DNA from: Anniella stebbinsi
Taxonomy: Eukaryota > Chordata > Lepidosauria > Squamata > Anniellidae
Reading direction: 5' to 3'
Assembly (NCBI GenBank): GCA_029215795.1
Contig: JARDYH010000002.1
Coordinates: 14,501,001 to 14,565,000 of the forward strand
Length of the DNA stretch: 64,000 bases
Under the pieces are notes generated by a model. That model was not told where the DNA came from. It made no database searches and saw nothing but the letters and a program-made list of their open reading frames with translations. A program made the position numbers and the translations under genes. Shown piece by piece: positions 34,751-44,113 of this stretch (position 1 is its first letter; each line of letters starts with the position of its first letter).

Positions 34751-35240
34751 GATTTATACCACACCTTTCTACCAAAAGTGGCACTCAAGGCACCCTACAA
34801 AAACAATTTAAAATAGGTTAAATCAATAATATACATTAAAATACAATAAAAACATAACAATTTTGGGGAAAATATTATTAAAAACAGCCACCAACACATC
34901 CACGTACAGGGCCATTTAAAAAAAAATAATGTTGTCTTTGCCTGTTGGTGGGAGGAGAGCAGAGCGGGAGAAAACCTAGCTTCCCTTGGGAGGGAGTTCC
35001 ATATCCGATGTGTGGTCACCAAAAAGGCCCTCTCTTGTATCCAAATGTGCCTCTGAAGCATGTGGTCTCAAAAGAAGGGCCTTTCCAGAAGATCTCCAGG
35101 CCTGGGCAGGCTCGTCAGGGAGGAGGTGGTCTTTCAGGTAGCCTGGTCCCAAGCCATATAGGGCTTTATAGGTCATAACCAGCACTTTGAATTCTGCCCT
35201 GGTGCAGCAAGGGTGCTGCAACCCCCACATGTAGTTCAAG
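34751..35240 (-). mobile_element. L2-like LINE 3' end with RT remnant
   Basis: The minus strand reads FKVLVMTYKALYGLGPGYLK (34976-35239) and, in another frame, AFLVTTHRIWNSLPREARFS and KTTLFFFKW (34795-35061). These are consecutive parts of the L2-type reverse-transcriptase C-terminus, broken by a frameshift. Ends in the simple repeat at 34704. Confidence 0.85.
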
Positions 35241-36091
35241 TCTAATGGGAATAGGGTGGGGGGTGGGGAGAAACTAATTTAGAATTCAAGAAAGGCTTGC
35301 AACATATTTGACTTTGCTGGTTCATTGTTTCCCCCTCATTCCCTTTGGTGCTATCTGAACCAAACTGAAGCAAATAGCTCCTTTCCATTACTTTGGTTCT
35401 CTGCCCTTCAGCTGTTGTGCAAATTGAAAGAGGAAGGAGGGAGGGGAGGGGACGGGTGGGGAAATGGGCCTTTCCTTTCTGTTAAATAACCTTGCAGACT
35501 TTAATTTGAAACAAACAAAGCATTTTCAAGCGTTTCTCCTGAGGGGATTGCGCTGAGTGTTACTAAATTGCTGCATATTGAATAGATGTGCACAGGCTCC
35601 AGACCCCAAGGTCTGTCCCCCAAATGATAAGCCTTTTTTTATTAAATGAACTTTAATTACTTAATAATTAGACCTTAGGTAGGGAGGGGGTGATAGGGAT
35701 CTTGATAGGCTGCCAACCGGGCTGTAGGGCAAACCAAGCTTGTGTGCCATTTTTCGATTATACTTTAAAGCAGGTGTAGTGAGTATTCTCTGAGATCCTG
35801 GTTGGGAGGCAATCTTCCCCGAAGGGACAAAGGCATGATGCAAAGTCTGAGCTGTGGAAGACTTTGTTTCTCGAGGGCTGCCTCCATTAACGCAGGAGAG
35901 GCAGCAAAAGAGGCTCTGAGCAACGTTGCCCATTGTGAGGAAGAGGTGATAGAGCGGTGAGTGATTTTGCACGTCCAGGGTAACGCTTGTGAAGAGGGAA
36001 TTTGGACTTCTGCCTTACATGGATTGGTACAAGCTCCAGACATGGGGATTCACAGGCTTCCTCTTTGCATGTTCCCCATACAGACAAAAAA
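35241..36091. other. Intronic, no gene
   Basis: Unique-looking. Frames at 35661-36087 overlap each other and lack homology. Confidence 0.4.
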
Positions 36092-36166
36092 GAGGAACAT
36101 GCAGAGAATCCTACTGGATCAGACCAAAGGCATATCTAGTCCAGCATTCAGTTCCTAAGCAAGCTC
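36092..36166 (-). mobile_element. CR1 3' fragment, reverse
   Basis: GAATCCTACTGGATCAGACC, AAAGGCATATCTAGTCCAGC: reversed CR1 terminus. Confidence 0.65.
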
Positions 36167-36540
36167 AACAGGAGGAACTGAGCGCTAGGCCTACCCATCC
36201 ATGAAGCAGGATGAGGCACCTACATCAGGTGGCAGAGAGGTGGAGTGGCAAATTGCACACACACACCCTTGTCAGAAGGCTCCACCGCCACTGCCCCACC
36301 TCTTCTAGCATTTGCTCTAAAGAGCCCTACCAGCCACTCATCCACCATAGGGAGAGAGCACCTGGCAGCGTTCTCTGGAGCATCCACCCACCTCTGCTTT
36401 CCTCGCCTCCAACCATGACACCAGATGAAGTGGCTCGGGGGGGGGGGGTCTTATGAGAGCTTGTGACTTAGGTCTCATGGGACCTGGGAAAGCTCTCACA
36501 AGACTACACGGCCAGAGAGGTGTGGCATATAATTTATTTT
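36167..36540. other. Intronic, no gene
   Basis: Nothing recognised. Confidence 0.4.
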
Positions 36541-36780
36541 TGTTTGTTTATTTATTTATTTATTTACTGCATTTTTATACCGCCCAATAGCCAAAGCTCT
36601 CTGGGTGGTTTACAAAAATTAAAACCATAAAATCCATTCAGAATATAAAGCAACGACGTATACTGTGAGCATAATTTAAAATACTGTATAAAACACAACC
36701 AGGATAAAAACCGAGCAGCCATGCAGAAATGGATAGGGATTTAAAATATAAATTTAAATAGCAAGGTTAAAAAACAAACT
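36541..36780 (-). mobile_element. LINE-like 3' tail after (TTTA)n, same family as 441-530
   Basis: TTTA units followed by TGCATTTTTATACCGCCCAA and AAGCTCTCTGGGTGGTTTAC. The trailing AAACCATAAAATCC and CAGGATAAAAACCGAGCAGCC extend it. Confidence 0.6.
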
Positions 36781-36782
36781 GA

Positions 36783-36849
36783 AGAACTGTTAATAGTCTC
36801 TTTGACTTTAAGAAAGCCATGAAGACCAATCTCTTCTGGCAGGCCTACC
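36783..36849 (+). mobile_element. L2-like LINE, left part, interrupted
   Basis: The plus strand reads VNSLFDFKKAMKTNLFWQAY, the end of an L2-like reverse transcriptase. Its 3' region continues at 37205 beyond an inserted minus-strand LINE. Confidence 0.7.
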
Positions 36850-36883
<34 letters not shown>

Positions 36884-37204
36884 TTATAACCCGCCTCTCC
36901 CTCCGGATCGAGGCGGGGAACAACAACAATATAAAAACAAGAATCACAAAACAGTTAAAAATTTAAAAAAACAAAAGAAAATAAATCATTAAAAACATCT
37001 TAAAATTCATCCGGATAGGCCTGCTGGAAGAGAGCAGTCTTCTTGGCTCTCTTAAATTCAAGTAGACTGCTAATTTGCCTAATGTCCTCCGGCAGACCAT
37101 TCCACAATCTGGGAGCGGCGGAAGAGAAGGTCCTCTGGGTAACACTCGCCAGCCTAGTTCTGGCTGACTGGAGTAAGTTCTTCCCAGAGGACCTAAGTGT
37201 GACC
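36850..37204 (-). mobile_element. L2-like LINE 3' end nested in another L2-like LINE
   Basis: Starts with (AAT)n (36850-36883), the tail of a minus-strand copy, then TATAACCCGCCTCTCCCTCC. The minus strand reads VTQRTFSSAAPRLWNGLPED, then IRQISSLLEFKRAKKTALFQ, a typical C-terminus. GCCTACCT before and GACCTACC after may be the target duplication. Confidence 0.8.
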
Positions 37205-37345
37205 TACCCACTTGAATTTTAAGAATTTTATTGGTATTTTAATAATGTATTGGTTTTATGTGCTTTTAATTAGTTTTATGTATTTTATATTTGATGTTGT
37301 TCCCCATCTCGATCCAGAGGGAGAGGCGGGCAATAAATACATTTA
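37205..37345 (+). mobile_element. L2-like LINE, right part (3' region)
   Basis: TACCCACTTGAATTTTAAG and GTTGTTCCCCATCTCGATCC, AGAGGGAGAGGCGGGCAATA end this element. The last block is the reverse of the start of the nested copy, so host and insert are related. Confidence 0.7.
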
Positions 37346-37496
37346 TTTCACTATCAAGGCCAACAGTCTGCATTTAGAGCATTGTATTTCGTTTCCAACA
37401 CAGAAGACTTGAGTTCAGGTTTCCCAACATGCCACCCCTTTTGGCTTGTACCCCAACCTGCCATGTGGAGGGCAGTCACTGCTATGAAGAAATATA

Positions 37497-38034
37497 GGCT
37501 GTGTTCGGACAACACCAAACCACTGATGTGTTTAGGAGTCAACTGTCAGTGGAACGGCCAACGGTTGCTATTTGTGTCATCTGCCGGGCAATTTCCACCC
37601 CCTGGTTGAGTTTTCTGGCAGAAAAACAACTGGAGAAATACAACTGGCTGCAGAGTGGATTTCTCGCACAACCTGTGGTTTTTGTTTTGTCTGAACCAAG
37701 CCAGTGTTTGTTTTCCACTGAGTTGATGTTTTCACCTGACTACAAAGTTCCCAGGCAAGAGTAGTTGAAACTCAGCTGGCTGCTGTGCTACAGACAGCAC
37801 AATTCGCAGAGGCTGCTGGAATAGCCCCTGGAGGACTGAGGGAGGAGGGAGGGTGGGGAGAGGGGTGGGGGCTGTGTCACTCAAATGCCACGTTGACTAG
37901 AAATCCACTCCATGCAAGCCTCAACCGCTCCACGGGGACATAGCACCATGTCATGTAGAGAGTACCCCCCAAACAACCAAATATGAGTTGACTCATCAAC
38001 CCTCCATTGACAAAAGTGTTGTCCAAATGCAGCC
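37497..38034. mobile_element. Harbinger-like MITE with GGCTGTGTTCGGACAACAC ends
   Basis: GGCTGTGTTCGGACAACAC at the left; GTGTTGTCCAAATGCAGCC at the right is its reverse with few mismatches. A 3-bp ATA flanks both sides. Related copies at 42006-42508 and 57921-58432 share the end and size (about 500-540 bp). A 3-bp duplication suggests the PIF/Harbinger group. No transposase. Confidence 0.75.
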
Positions 38035-39494
38035 ATACTATACTATACACTTAGAAGTACTCTTAGCAGTACAGAAGTACCTTAGCTTTTTATTTGTGTG
38101 ATGATCTGTGGTTGTGACAAGAGATCTTGATTGATTGACCTTTTATTACTTCACACACTTCAGCATTTAGAATAAGTTCTGGTTCCAAGTCCCGGTGGGT
38201 GACTGGTATCCTGATTAATTTACTTTTTAACAGCACATTTTGGATTAGTCCAAATGATGACTATCTTGCCTCCATCTCAGTCTTTGGCATATGTGGACCA
38301 ATCTGAGATGGATTTAACTCAGCTGGCTTTCCTGGGAGTTGGCCAATATGTTCACCCTGTGCTGGCTTCTGTGAGGCTTTGATCCTGAGAGGTAAATACC
38401 TTGTATTTACCTTGTTGAGGGTCCCTCCCACGTAAATTTGTGTTGATCTTGCGAGGAGCATCAGATAATCCATTTCCCTATTTCAAATGTGCGAAATGAT
38501 AACTCTATGAGCAAAACCTGCCAACATAAGAGGTGATTGTTTACCACATGATAGCTGCATTCCTATGCATACTTACTTGAGAGTAAGTCAACAGGACTTA
38601 TTTCTTAGTAGACGTATAGAAGATTACATTGGAAATGTCTTCAATTGTAGGATTCATCTAGCGCTCCATAGTAATACAATTCATTTGAGGAGGGTTGGGG
38701 TGGAAGGATTGACTGCTAAAGTAACTCTTGGAGCTGGTGTGTGGACTCCAACAGACTAGTTCCCCCTTTGTCATGAGGGCTTTGTATGTATTTGATGACG
38801 CGTTTGCAGAGAAAGTAAGGGGAAAACATTTCACCCTTTCTGCTTTCCTAAGTTACCTTTGCCACTGCAAATGCCCTATTCTAGATATTGATCTGGAGGG
38901 GACATTTTAGCAGCTTTCTGTGGTCATTCAGAGAAGCATATCACTTAAAAAAATTGTTTACTTATTTAGTTAAGCGAGCTAAAATGGGAAATGATTAATG
39001 GTTCCACTTTTCAACCTCATATTGGGATTGCCGTTGGTGGAGAATTGTTTAAAAGCTGAGCTGGTGTCAATAACTTAATGTGTGAACTAGTGTGGATTTT
39101 CCCCATCAGAGTGGAGGGCAGGATCTAGAGCTCCATCAGATGAGTGTTTTATTGTACACTCATTACTGGGCACTTACAGATTTTCAAGGGTCCCTCTCAC
39201 AACATTGTCAGCCTCCCACATGACTCCCACCCCTTCGCCCCTTCTACCCTTTTTTGCGCCACAAAAAAACACCCCAGTAAGTCCAACTTATTTTTAAAGA
39301 TGGAAGTTGTCACTATCTTCTGCTGTGTGCAGGAGAAGCAGCATGATCAGAACGGCCCACTGAATGGGCCATGTGCAGGTTGTTTACTTCCCCTTTCAAA
39401 AGAGGAAGTAATGAGGGACAGACAGGTCGGCGGAGAAGTGACAGAAAGCCAATGCGATTTCCCCCCATGTGATGACTGGGCTCCAATTCTGCTT
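38035..39494. other. Intronic, with a short dispersed repeat
   Basis: 38550-38640 (TGCATTCCTATGCATACTTAC, AGTAAGTCAACAGGACTTAT) is a copy of the 6679-type repeat. The rest is unassigned; no gene. Confidence 0.45.
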
Positions 39495-39597
39495 TATTGA
39501 AGTGCACTGACAACTGTTGGGGCTCATGACATATGTCATATATCATTTCCAAACTGCATTCATAGGGTTCTATCCTGCTTGGTGTAGATCTGGCCAA
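39495..39597. mobile_element. Partial MITE of the 9940-10173 family
   Basis: TTATTGAAGTGCACTGACAAC, TGTTGGGGCTCATGACA and ATCCTGCTTGGTGTAGATC match the right half of that family. Confidence 0.7.
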
Positions 39598-39605
39598 AGA
39601 AATCA

Positions 39606-40118
39606 GAGTCCCTTTGTACACCAGATGGGTGTAGAGGGGGGGAGGGGTGACAATCCCGGAAGTAGCCACTTCTGGGATCATTGTTTGAAGCCACATCAAA
39701 AGTGTGAAGACCCGGACTGCCTCTGGGCCATCATGCCATTGCTCCTGCCATTTTGTGGCTCGGGGCGGAGCAGATAAGAGCGCTCTAGTTCTCCCTGCCA
39801 TCCCGGGGGTGGCAAAATTACTACTAGCCCCTCCCCTGATTGGCACAGAGCCATGCAGTGCAGCTCCATGCCCGTTTTTGCTTCCATACTTATTGGCGAG
39901 TAAGCACGGCAGCAGCTGGGACGGGCAGCCACATCTCCCACGGTCCTGGGAACTTCCTGGAACTGTGGAAAAACCGGGTTTCCCCTGGGATCTGTTATCC
40001 CGGGGACTACCCGTGCCTGTCCCGCCCACCGCCCCCGGGAATCCCTGTGTGTCATTTGGACTCACAGGGACCACCCAGGGGCTATCCTAGAAAAAAAACA
40101 CCCCATGTAGAAATGGCC
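39606..40118. mobile_element. GC-rich DNA element ending 580 bp before the DCC exon
   Basis: The right end ATGTAGAAATGGCC is the reverse of the left end seen at 60585 (GGCCATTTCTAC); the left end here is diverged. The interior is CpG-rich, with GGGATCTGTTATCCCGGGG and CCGGGAATCCCTG. A related element is at 60585-61064. Its long frames (for example 39313-40074 minus) look composition-driven. Confidence 0.55.
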
Positions 40119-40663
40119 AGAGAGAGCCTAGCTAGCTGTTCTTTTGCTAAGTAGTGCAACATTAATAAGTAGATTTACTACCATGTGGGAAATCCCTACT
40201 AAATATATCCAGATCTTTCAACCTGTTCCTCATATGACTTCATTTTCAGACTCTCCATCTTTTATAACAAGGTCTATACCCTGGAATAACAAGTATAGAC
40301 CTTGTTATTCCAGGGTATAGACCTTGTGATGGGTTGATTTGGAAGTAGGAGGTACTGCTATGCATTACTTCCATTCCTATCTGATGTATTGGTCCCAGTG
40401 TTTATTGAAAGTTTTGTTAGAACTAGTTTTGTTCTATGTATCTATTTCAATCTTCTGACTTGGTAGTTTCAGATGTAGATTTCAATTGTCATTTGTTTAA
40501 TTAAATCTTGATGCATTTTATTTGTAATCTGCTTTGGGATCCATTTTTATTTTATCTTTCGGACTGGACATTTTACTAAATAAGTAAGTGAACATCATTT
40601 ACACTTGAAGAACAGTTAACTAAAACAGTATGAAAAGAAAGAAAGAAATCCTACTTTTAGAGC
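40119..40663. other. Intron directly upstream of the DCC exon, with a hairpin
   Basis: AT-rich, apparently unique, apart from the inverted repeat at 40267-40327. Confidence 0.5.
40267..40327. repeat. Perfect 27-bp inverted repeat with 7-nt loop
   Basis: Arms 40267-40293 and 40301-40327 are exact reverse complements around a 7-nt loop TATAGAC. The arm contains GGTCTATACC, near-palindromic itself. It lies 371 bp before the DCC 3' splice site and could fold in the pre-mRNA. Function unknown. Confidence 0.85.
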
Positions 40664-40700
40664 CTAACTCGATTGTTGTTTTGTCTGTGTTTCCGCAGGC
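40664..40700 (+). promoter_or_regulatory. 3' splice site of the DCC exon: branch point, pyrimidine tract and AG
   Basis: A CTAAC match to the branch-point consensus lies at 40664-40668, with the likely branch A at 40667, 32 nt before the exon. It is followed by a T-rich tract and CCGCAG, with the cut after 40698. No AG lies between the branch point and the acceptor. Confidence 0.75.
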
Positions 40701-40983
40701 CCGTTGAGGTTTCTATCTCAGACAGACTCCGTCACAGCATTTGCAGGCGACACCATTTTATTAAAATGTGAAGTCGTTGGAGAGCCTATGCCTTCAGTCC
40801 ACTGGCAAAGGAACCAAGAAGACCTGGTTTTGAGTCCTGGTGATACCCGTGTGGCTGTCTTGCCTTCTGGATCTTTACAAATCAGCAGAATTCAAGCAGC
40901 GGATGGGGGGATCTATAGATGCCTTGCGAAAAATCCTGCCAGTTCGAGAACTGGAAATGAAGCAGAAGTCAGAGTTTTGTCAG
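40699..40983 (+). CDS. DCC: DCC netrin receptor, exon encoding Ig-like domain 2 (probable coding exon 3)
   Basis: DCC is a single-pass cell-surface receptor for netrin-1 that steers axons. This exon encodes its second extracellular Ig domain. The 285-bp exon begins after a 3' splice site and ends at CAG|GTAAGT. It is phase 1 at both ends: the first glycine codon takes one base from the previous exon, and the last G starts a codon finished in the next exon. The 95 residues open with [15 protein letters not shown]. They show the Ig cysteine pair at about residues 24 (LLKCEV) and 75 (IYRC), the core Trp at 36 (HWQ), and the DxGxYxC strand-F motif. Compared with human DCC as I know it, long blocks such as GEPMP, LPSG.LQISR and [14 protein letters not shown] are the same. 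Neogenin, the paralogue, differs strongly there. The frame is open with no breaks. No other DCC exon is visible in the window. Confidence 0.95.
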
Positions 40984-40989
40984 GTAAGT
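40981..40989 (+). promoter_or_regulatory. 5' splice site of the DCC exon
   Basis: CAG|GTAAGT is a full match to the U1 consensus, with the cut after 40983. The position agrees with the phase expected if the next codon is the Asp that follows Leu-Ser in human DCC. Confidence 0.9.
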
Positions 40990-42005
40990 AGCAAAGGGCA
41001 AGATCCAACAATGGCCTTGTCCATGCACCCAGACTCACCGATCCCTGTCCGCCTGCAGCCAGCCCCCGCCATTTCCGGTCCACAAGTGGCCCCTTCCAAT
41101 TGTGGCAATGATGTAGCACTTCCAGGGGAGATGGGCAGAAATGCTTGTTCTAGGAAGGGGCAGGTCGTGTGCCTGTGAGTGTGTTGTCCGGAAGAGAAGC
41201 GCTCCCGGTTCACTTACAGCAGAGTAAGCATGTTCCAGAGATCCATTCACCAAGAATACTCACACACCAGCAGTTTGTGTTTAGTATAAGCTTTTACTGA
41301 GGTTCAGTATTTCCTTCAGAATATATGTACAGCAGTTTTGGTTCATCAAATACAATACAGGTTCCAGGAAGATTTCCACATCAAATAACATCACCGTCCA
41401 ATATCATATCCTCATACAACCAGCCTCATTCTCCATCAGATGTTTACAGATATATATACAGTTGAATAGACAATGACTATGTACAAATTAGTAGAAAAAA
41501 ACTCCCAGGGAAAAACCCACTATCTCTCTGACCTTTTCAGTAGCAGATAGAAAAAACCATTCCCCTGTTAATTGATATCAGGTGCTATAGTCAGTCCTCT
41601 GGACACTTTGCAACTGTCCAGTCCTTTTATTCATCATAAGGGAAATTTTCCTCAACATGTGTTACTTTTAGTGATGACGTGCCCTTCCCAACAACAATTT
41701 TGAATCAATCAGTCTCTCTTCCTCCCGCCCTACCAGGAATCCACACTATCACTTCATGGGATTGAGCTCTGTCTTTACCTGGGGAGGACTCAACACAAAT
41801 TGAAAGATCCTTCACCCCACAGAAAGAGGCACCTTCTCCCAGGGGGTAACTGTCCTCTTTGTGGGAGCTGCTGCCTCTGACGTGGCTTTCCTCCCTGCAC
41901 TACAGTCCTTGAATGCCACTGCACAAATGCTAGGGATGGGTGAAGTGGCCGGAGGCCTTGTTGAATGTAAGTTGATTTAATAAGAAACAGTTTTAGGAAG
42001 TCACT
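40990..42005. other. Intronic; 41220-41900 LTR-like
   Basis: 41220-41900 has the layout of the possible reversed LTRs at 33.2 and 45.2 kb (AAGCTTTTACTGAGGTTCAG). No defined ends. TAGGGATGGGTGAAG at about 41932 is a hAT-like terminus without a visible partner. Confidence 0.35.
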
Positions 42006-42508
42006 GGCATCATTCGGACGACACTTTAGGCAAGGGAGGGGGAGATAATGTACTTACAGTACACTAAGCAGGGGGTACACCCCACACAATATGTTGCTCC
42101 ACGATCTGTTGGGTGGCTGAAAGTCCCAGAGTCCATCTGGGTGGCTGATGCTCCTCCTTCCCTGCATCATTAGTCCTCCTGGCCCCACACCATCAGCCAT
42201 AGAGTTCTGCTGGCTGTGTAAGAGCGGCCGGGGTACTTCTGGTCGCTCCTGCCTGAGAACTCTATTGAAAATGGAATAACCCACTCGACAGAGGGGGAAT
42301 ACCCTCCACATGACATGTTAATCAACGGGGCTCCGGATAAACAACGTGCAAGCCCGTTGTTTTTCTGCGTTGGTTAATTCACCAAAATAGCATACCATGA
42401 GTTGTGTGTCCGTTGTGTGTTGCCCTCCACATGACACAATAAGCAATACAACGGACGGTTGTTTGACTGCCCCCCCTCGGTGAGTTATTGTGTTGTCCGA
42501 AACAGGCC
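42006..42508. mobile_element. Harbinger-like MITE, second copy
   Basis: GGCATCATTCGGACGACAC at the left; the right end TGTTGTCCGAAACAGGCC is its reverse. The right half repeats CAACGGG, CCTCCACATGACA and GTTGTGTGTTGCCC and resembles 58200-58432. Flanking 3 bp are ACT and AAT, a partial match. Confidence 0.75.
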
Positions 42509-43429
42509 AATGTCTCTGCAAGCTTATCTCTGCCAGGGTTTCTCATGGGAGTAGCTCTCTCACTCCCTGTTGTAGCCTTGCAGCTGTAACAGGTTTCTTT
42601 GGGAACCTGGGTATAGTACAAAGGAGGGGGCCACTCTTAGAAGGTGTCACTCAAATTGTAGCATCTTCTTAGTGGGCGGAGCAATCCTGCCCTGTTTGCA
42701 CTTGGGGATAGTTTACAGGTCAGAGGACCTGTCTGTCAAGGAGCTATGGATAGGCCAGGCCTTAATATGTAATAGCTGAAGCAAGGCTGAAGAGGCTTGC
42801 TAGAGATCATCTTTCGACGCAAAGCTTGAAATCTCTTCTGTTGGATCTATCTCTGTCTTAAAACTTTGAAAGCACTCTGCACAGGGATACTCTTGCTATT
42901 GAGATCTCTAAGGACTATGCCATGAAAAGTACTGTGAAGTTCTTCATAAACTTGAACCTGCATTTGCTGTGGATTGTGTTTGTGGCCAGACTCAGGTGGC
43001 AGGGAGTTTGGCAGTGCCTGCAGTAACGTAAGACACCTGTGCTTGAGGTTGTACCTTCCCTGTCATCATGTACACTTGGTCAGCTCAGTGTTCAGCATGC
43101 TGAGGTTGGCTGGTGCATGATCTCTCTTTGTGCCATACTCAGGTGGCAGGGAGTTCCCAGTGCTAACCAGAAAATATGGGGCTCCTGTGTCTGAGATGTT
43201 ACCCTTACCATGATCTTGTGGGCATAGGCCATGTCCCCTGAGTTACTAGTGCATGCAGTGCTTTAAAAAAAACCTCCCTTGGGATAGTTTGCTAAGCCTT
43301 TCAAGAATCCCCCCTCCTGTGTGATAGCCTAAACATTCATATTACGAATGGAGCCTAAAGGTTTCTAACCATCATTCAGCTTGCAATATATTTTAAACCT
43401 TTAAATATGTTTTAAAGAAATATGGTTCC
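42509..43429. other. Intronic, no gene
   Basis: CTCAGGTGGCAGGGAGTT recurs at 42992 and 43138, a local duplication of about 146 bp spacing. Otherwise unassigned. Confidence 0.4.
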
Positions 43430-44113
43430 GTATCGGATACAGAACCTCCCTTATCCCTGCAGGAACGACAACGAGCCAAACAGAGGCTGCAGCAAGAAGC
43501 TACATGAAGGAGCTTGCGGTTGCAGCAGAAATCTAACCAGCAGGGGGCAGGGAGGCCATAGAACTGCTAGCAGGAATGATGGGATGGAGTCCCATGGCCA
43601 AACCCTGTGAAGAACAGGGAGGAGAGACAGTCTTTGGGACGGGGGTAGTGTTGGGAGTCAGTTAATGAGAGAGATAAGGAACAACTGAGCCAGGGAGTGT
43701 GTTTGGGGCGTGACACTCCATAGAAGCTGGTGGAGACCAGCTGAGCTTTAGGCCGACTGACACTAATTGCTCTTTAATCCCCATCCCATAAAAGTCTGGC
43801 CAGAGCTCAGCCCCAGTGCTGAAAGCAAATGTTCATCTTGGATGCTTGTGCCTTGCTCTGTGTTTCTCAGCTCTGTGCCTTTGATTCAAGCCTGGATTCT
43901 GACCCCTGACTATTCTCCTGTGTGCTCCTGAAACCTTGGACTTGCCTGGATGTATCCTGACCCTGTGGACTGGCTTCCTGTCTATGATTCAATGTCTTGC
44001 AATTTCAGTACTGTTATCTGGACTTCAAACGGCACTTCGGCTTTTGACTGACGGACTGGATTACTGACCTCGGACCTGGATATTCCTAAGTGGCATCCTT
44101 GAAACCCGACAAA
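43430..44113 (+). mobile_element. Possible Gypsy-type LTR
   Basis: Composition and wording (CCATAAAAGTCTGGCCAGAGC as possible TATA region, then repeated GGATT/GGACT/CCTGAC phrases, ending ACCCGACA) resemble Ty3/Gypsy LTRs of reptiles. No second LTR, internal region or duplication was identified. Confidence 0.35.

Larger units (their letters stand above)
1..40698 (+). other. DCC: DCC intron upstream of the Ig2 exon (3' part)
   Basis: This is inferred from the exon at 40699. No exon-like frame with splice sites and a recognisable domain was seen here, so the whole stretch is read as one intron, by human gene order the one between the Ig1 and Ig2 exons. Its repeats are listed separately. It contributes consensus splice donors inside GC-rich transposons in the DCC sense orientation (7951, 18341, 31985). 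Confidence 0.8.

Noticed and set aside
40699..40983. Neogenin (NEO1) instead of DCC
   Set aside because: [19 protein letters not shown] and other blocks match DCC; the neogenin Ig2 domain differs at these positions as I know it.
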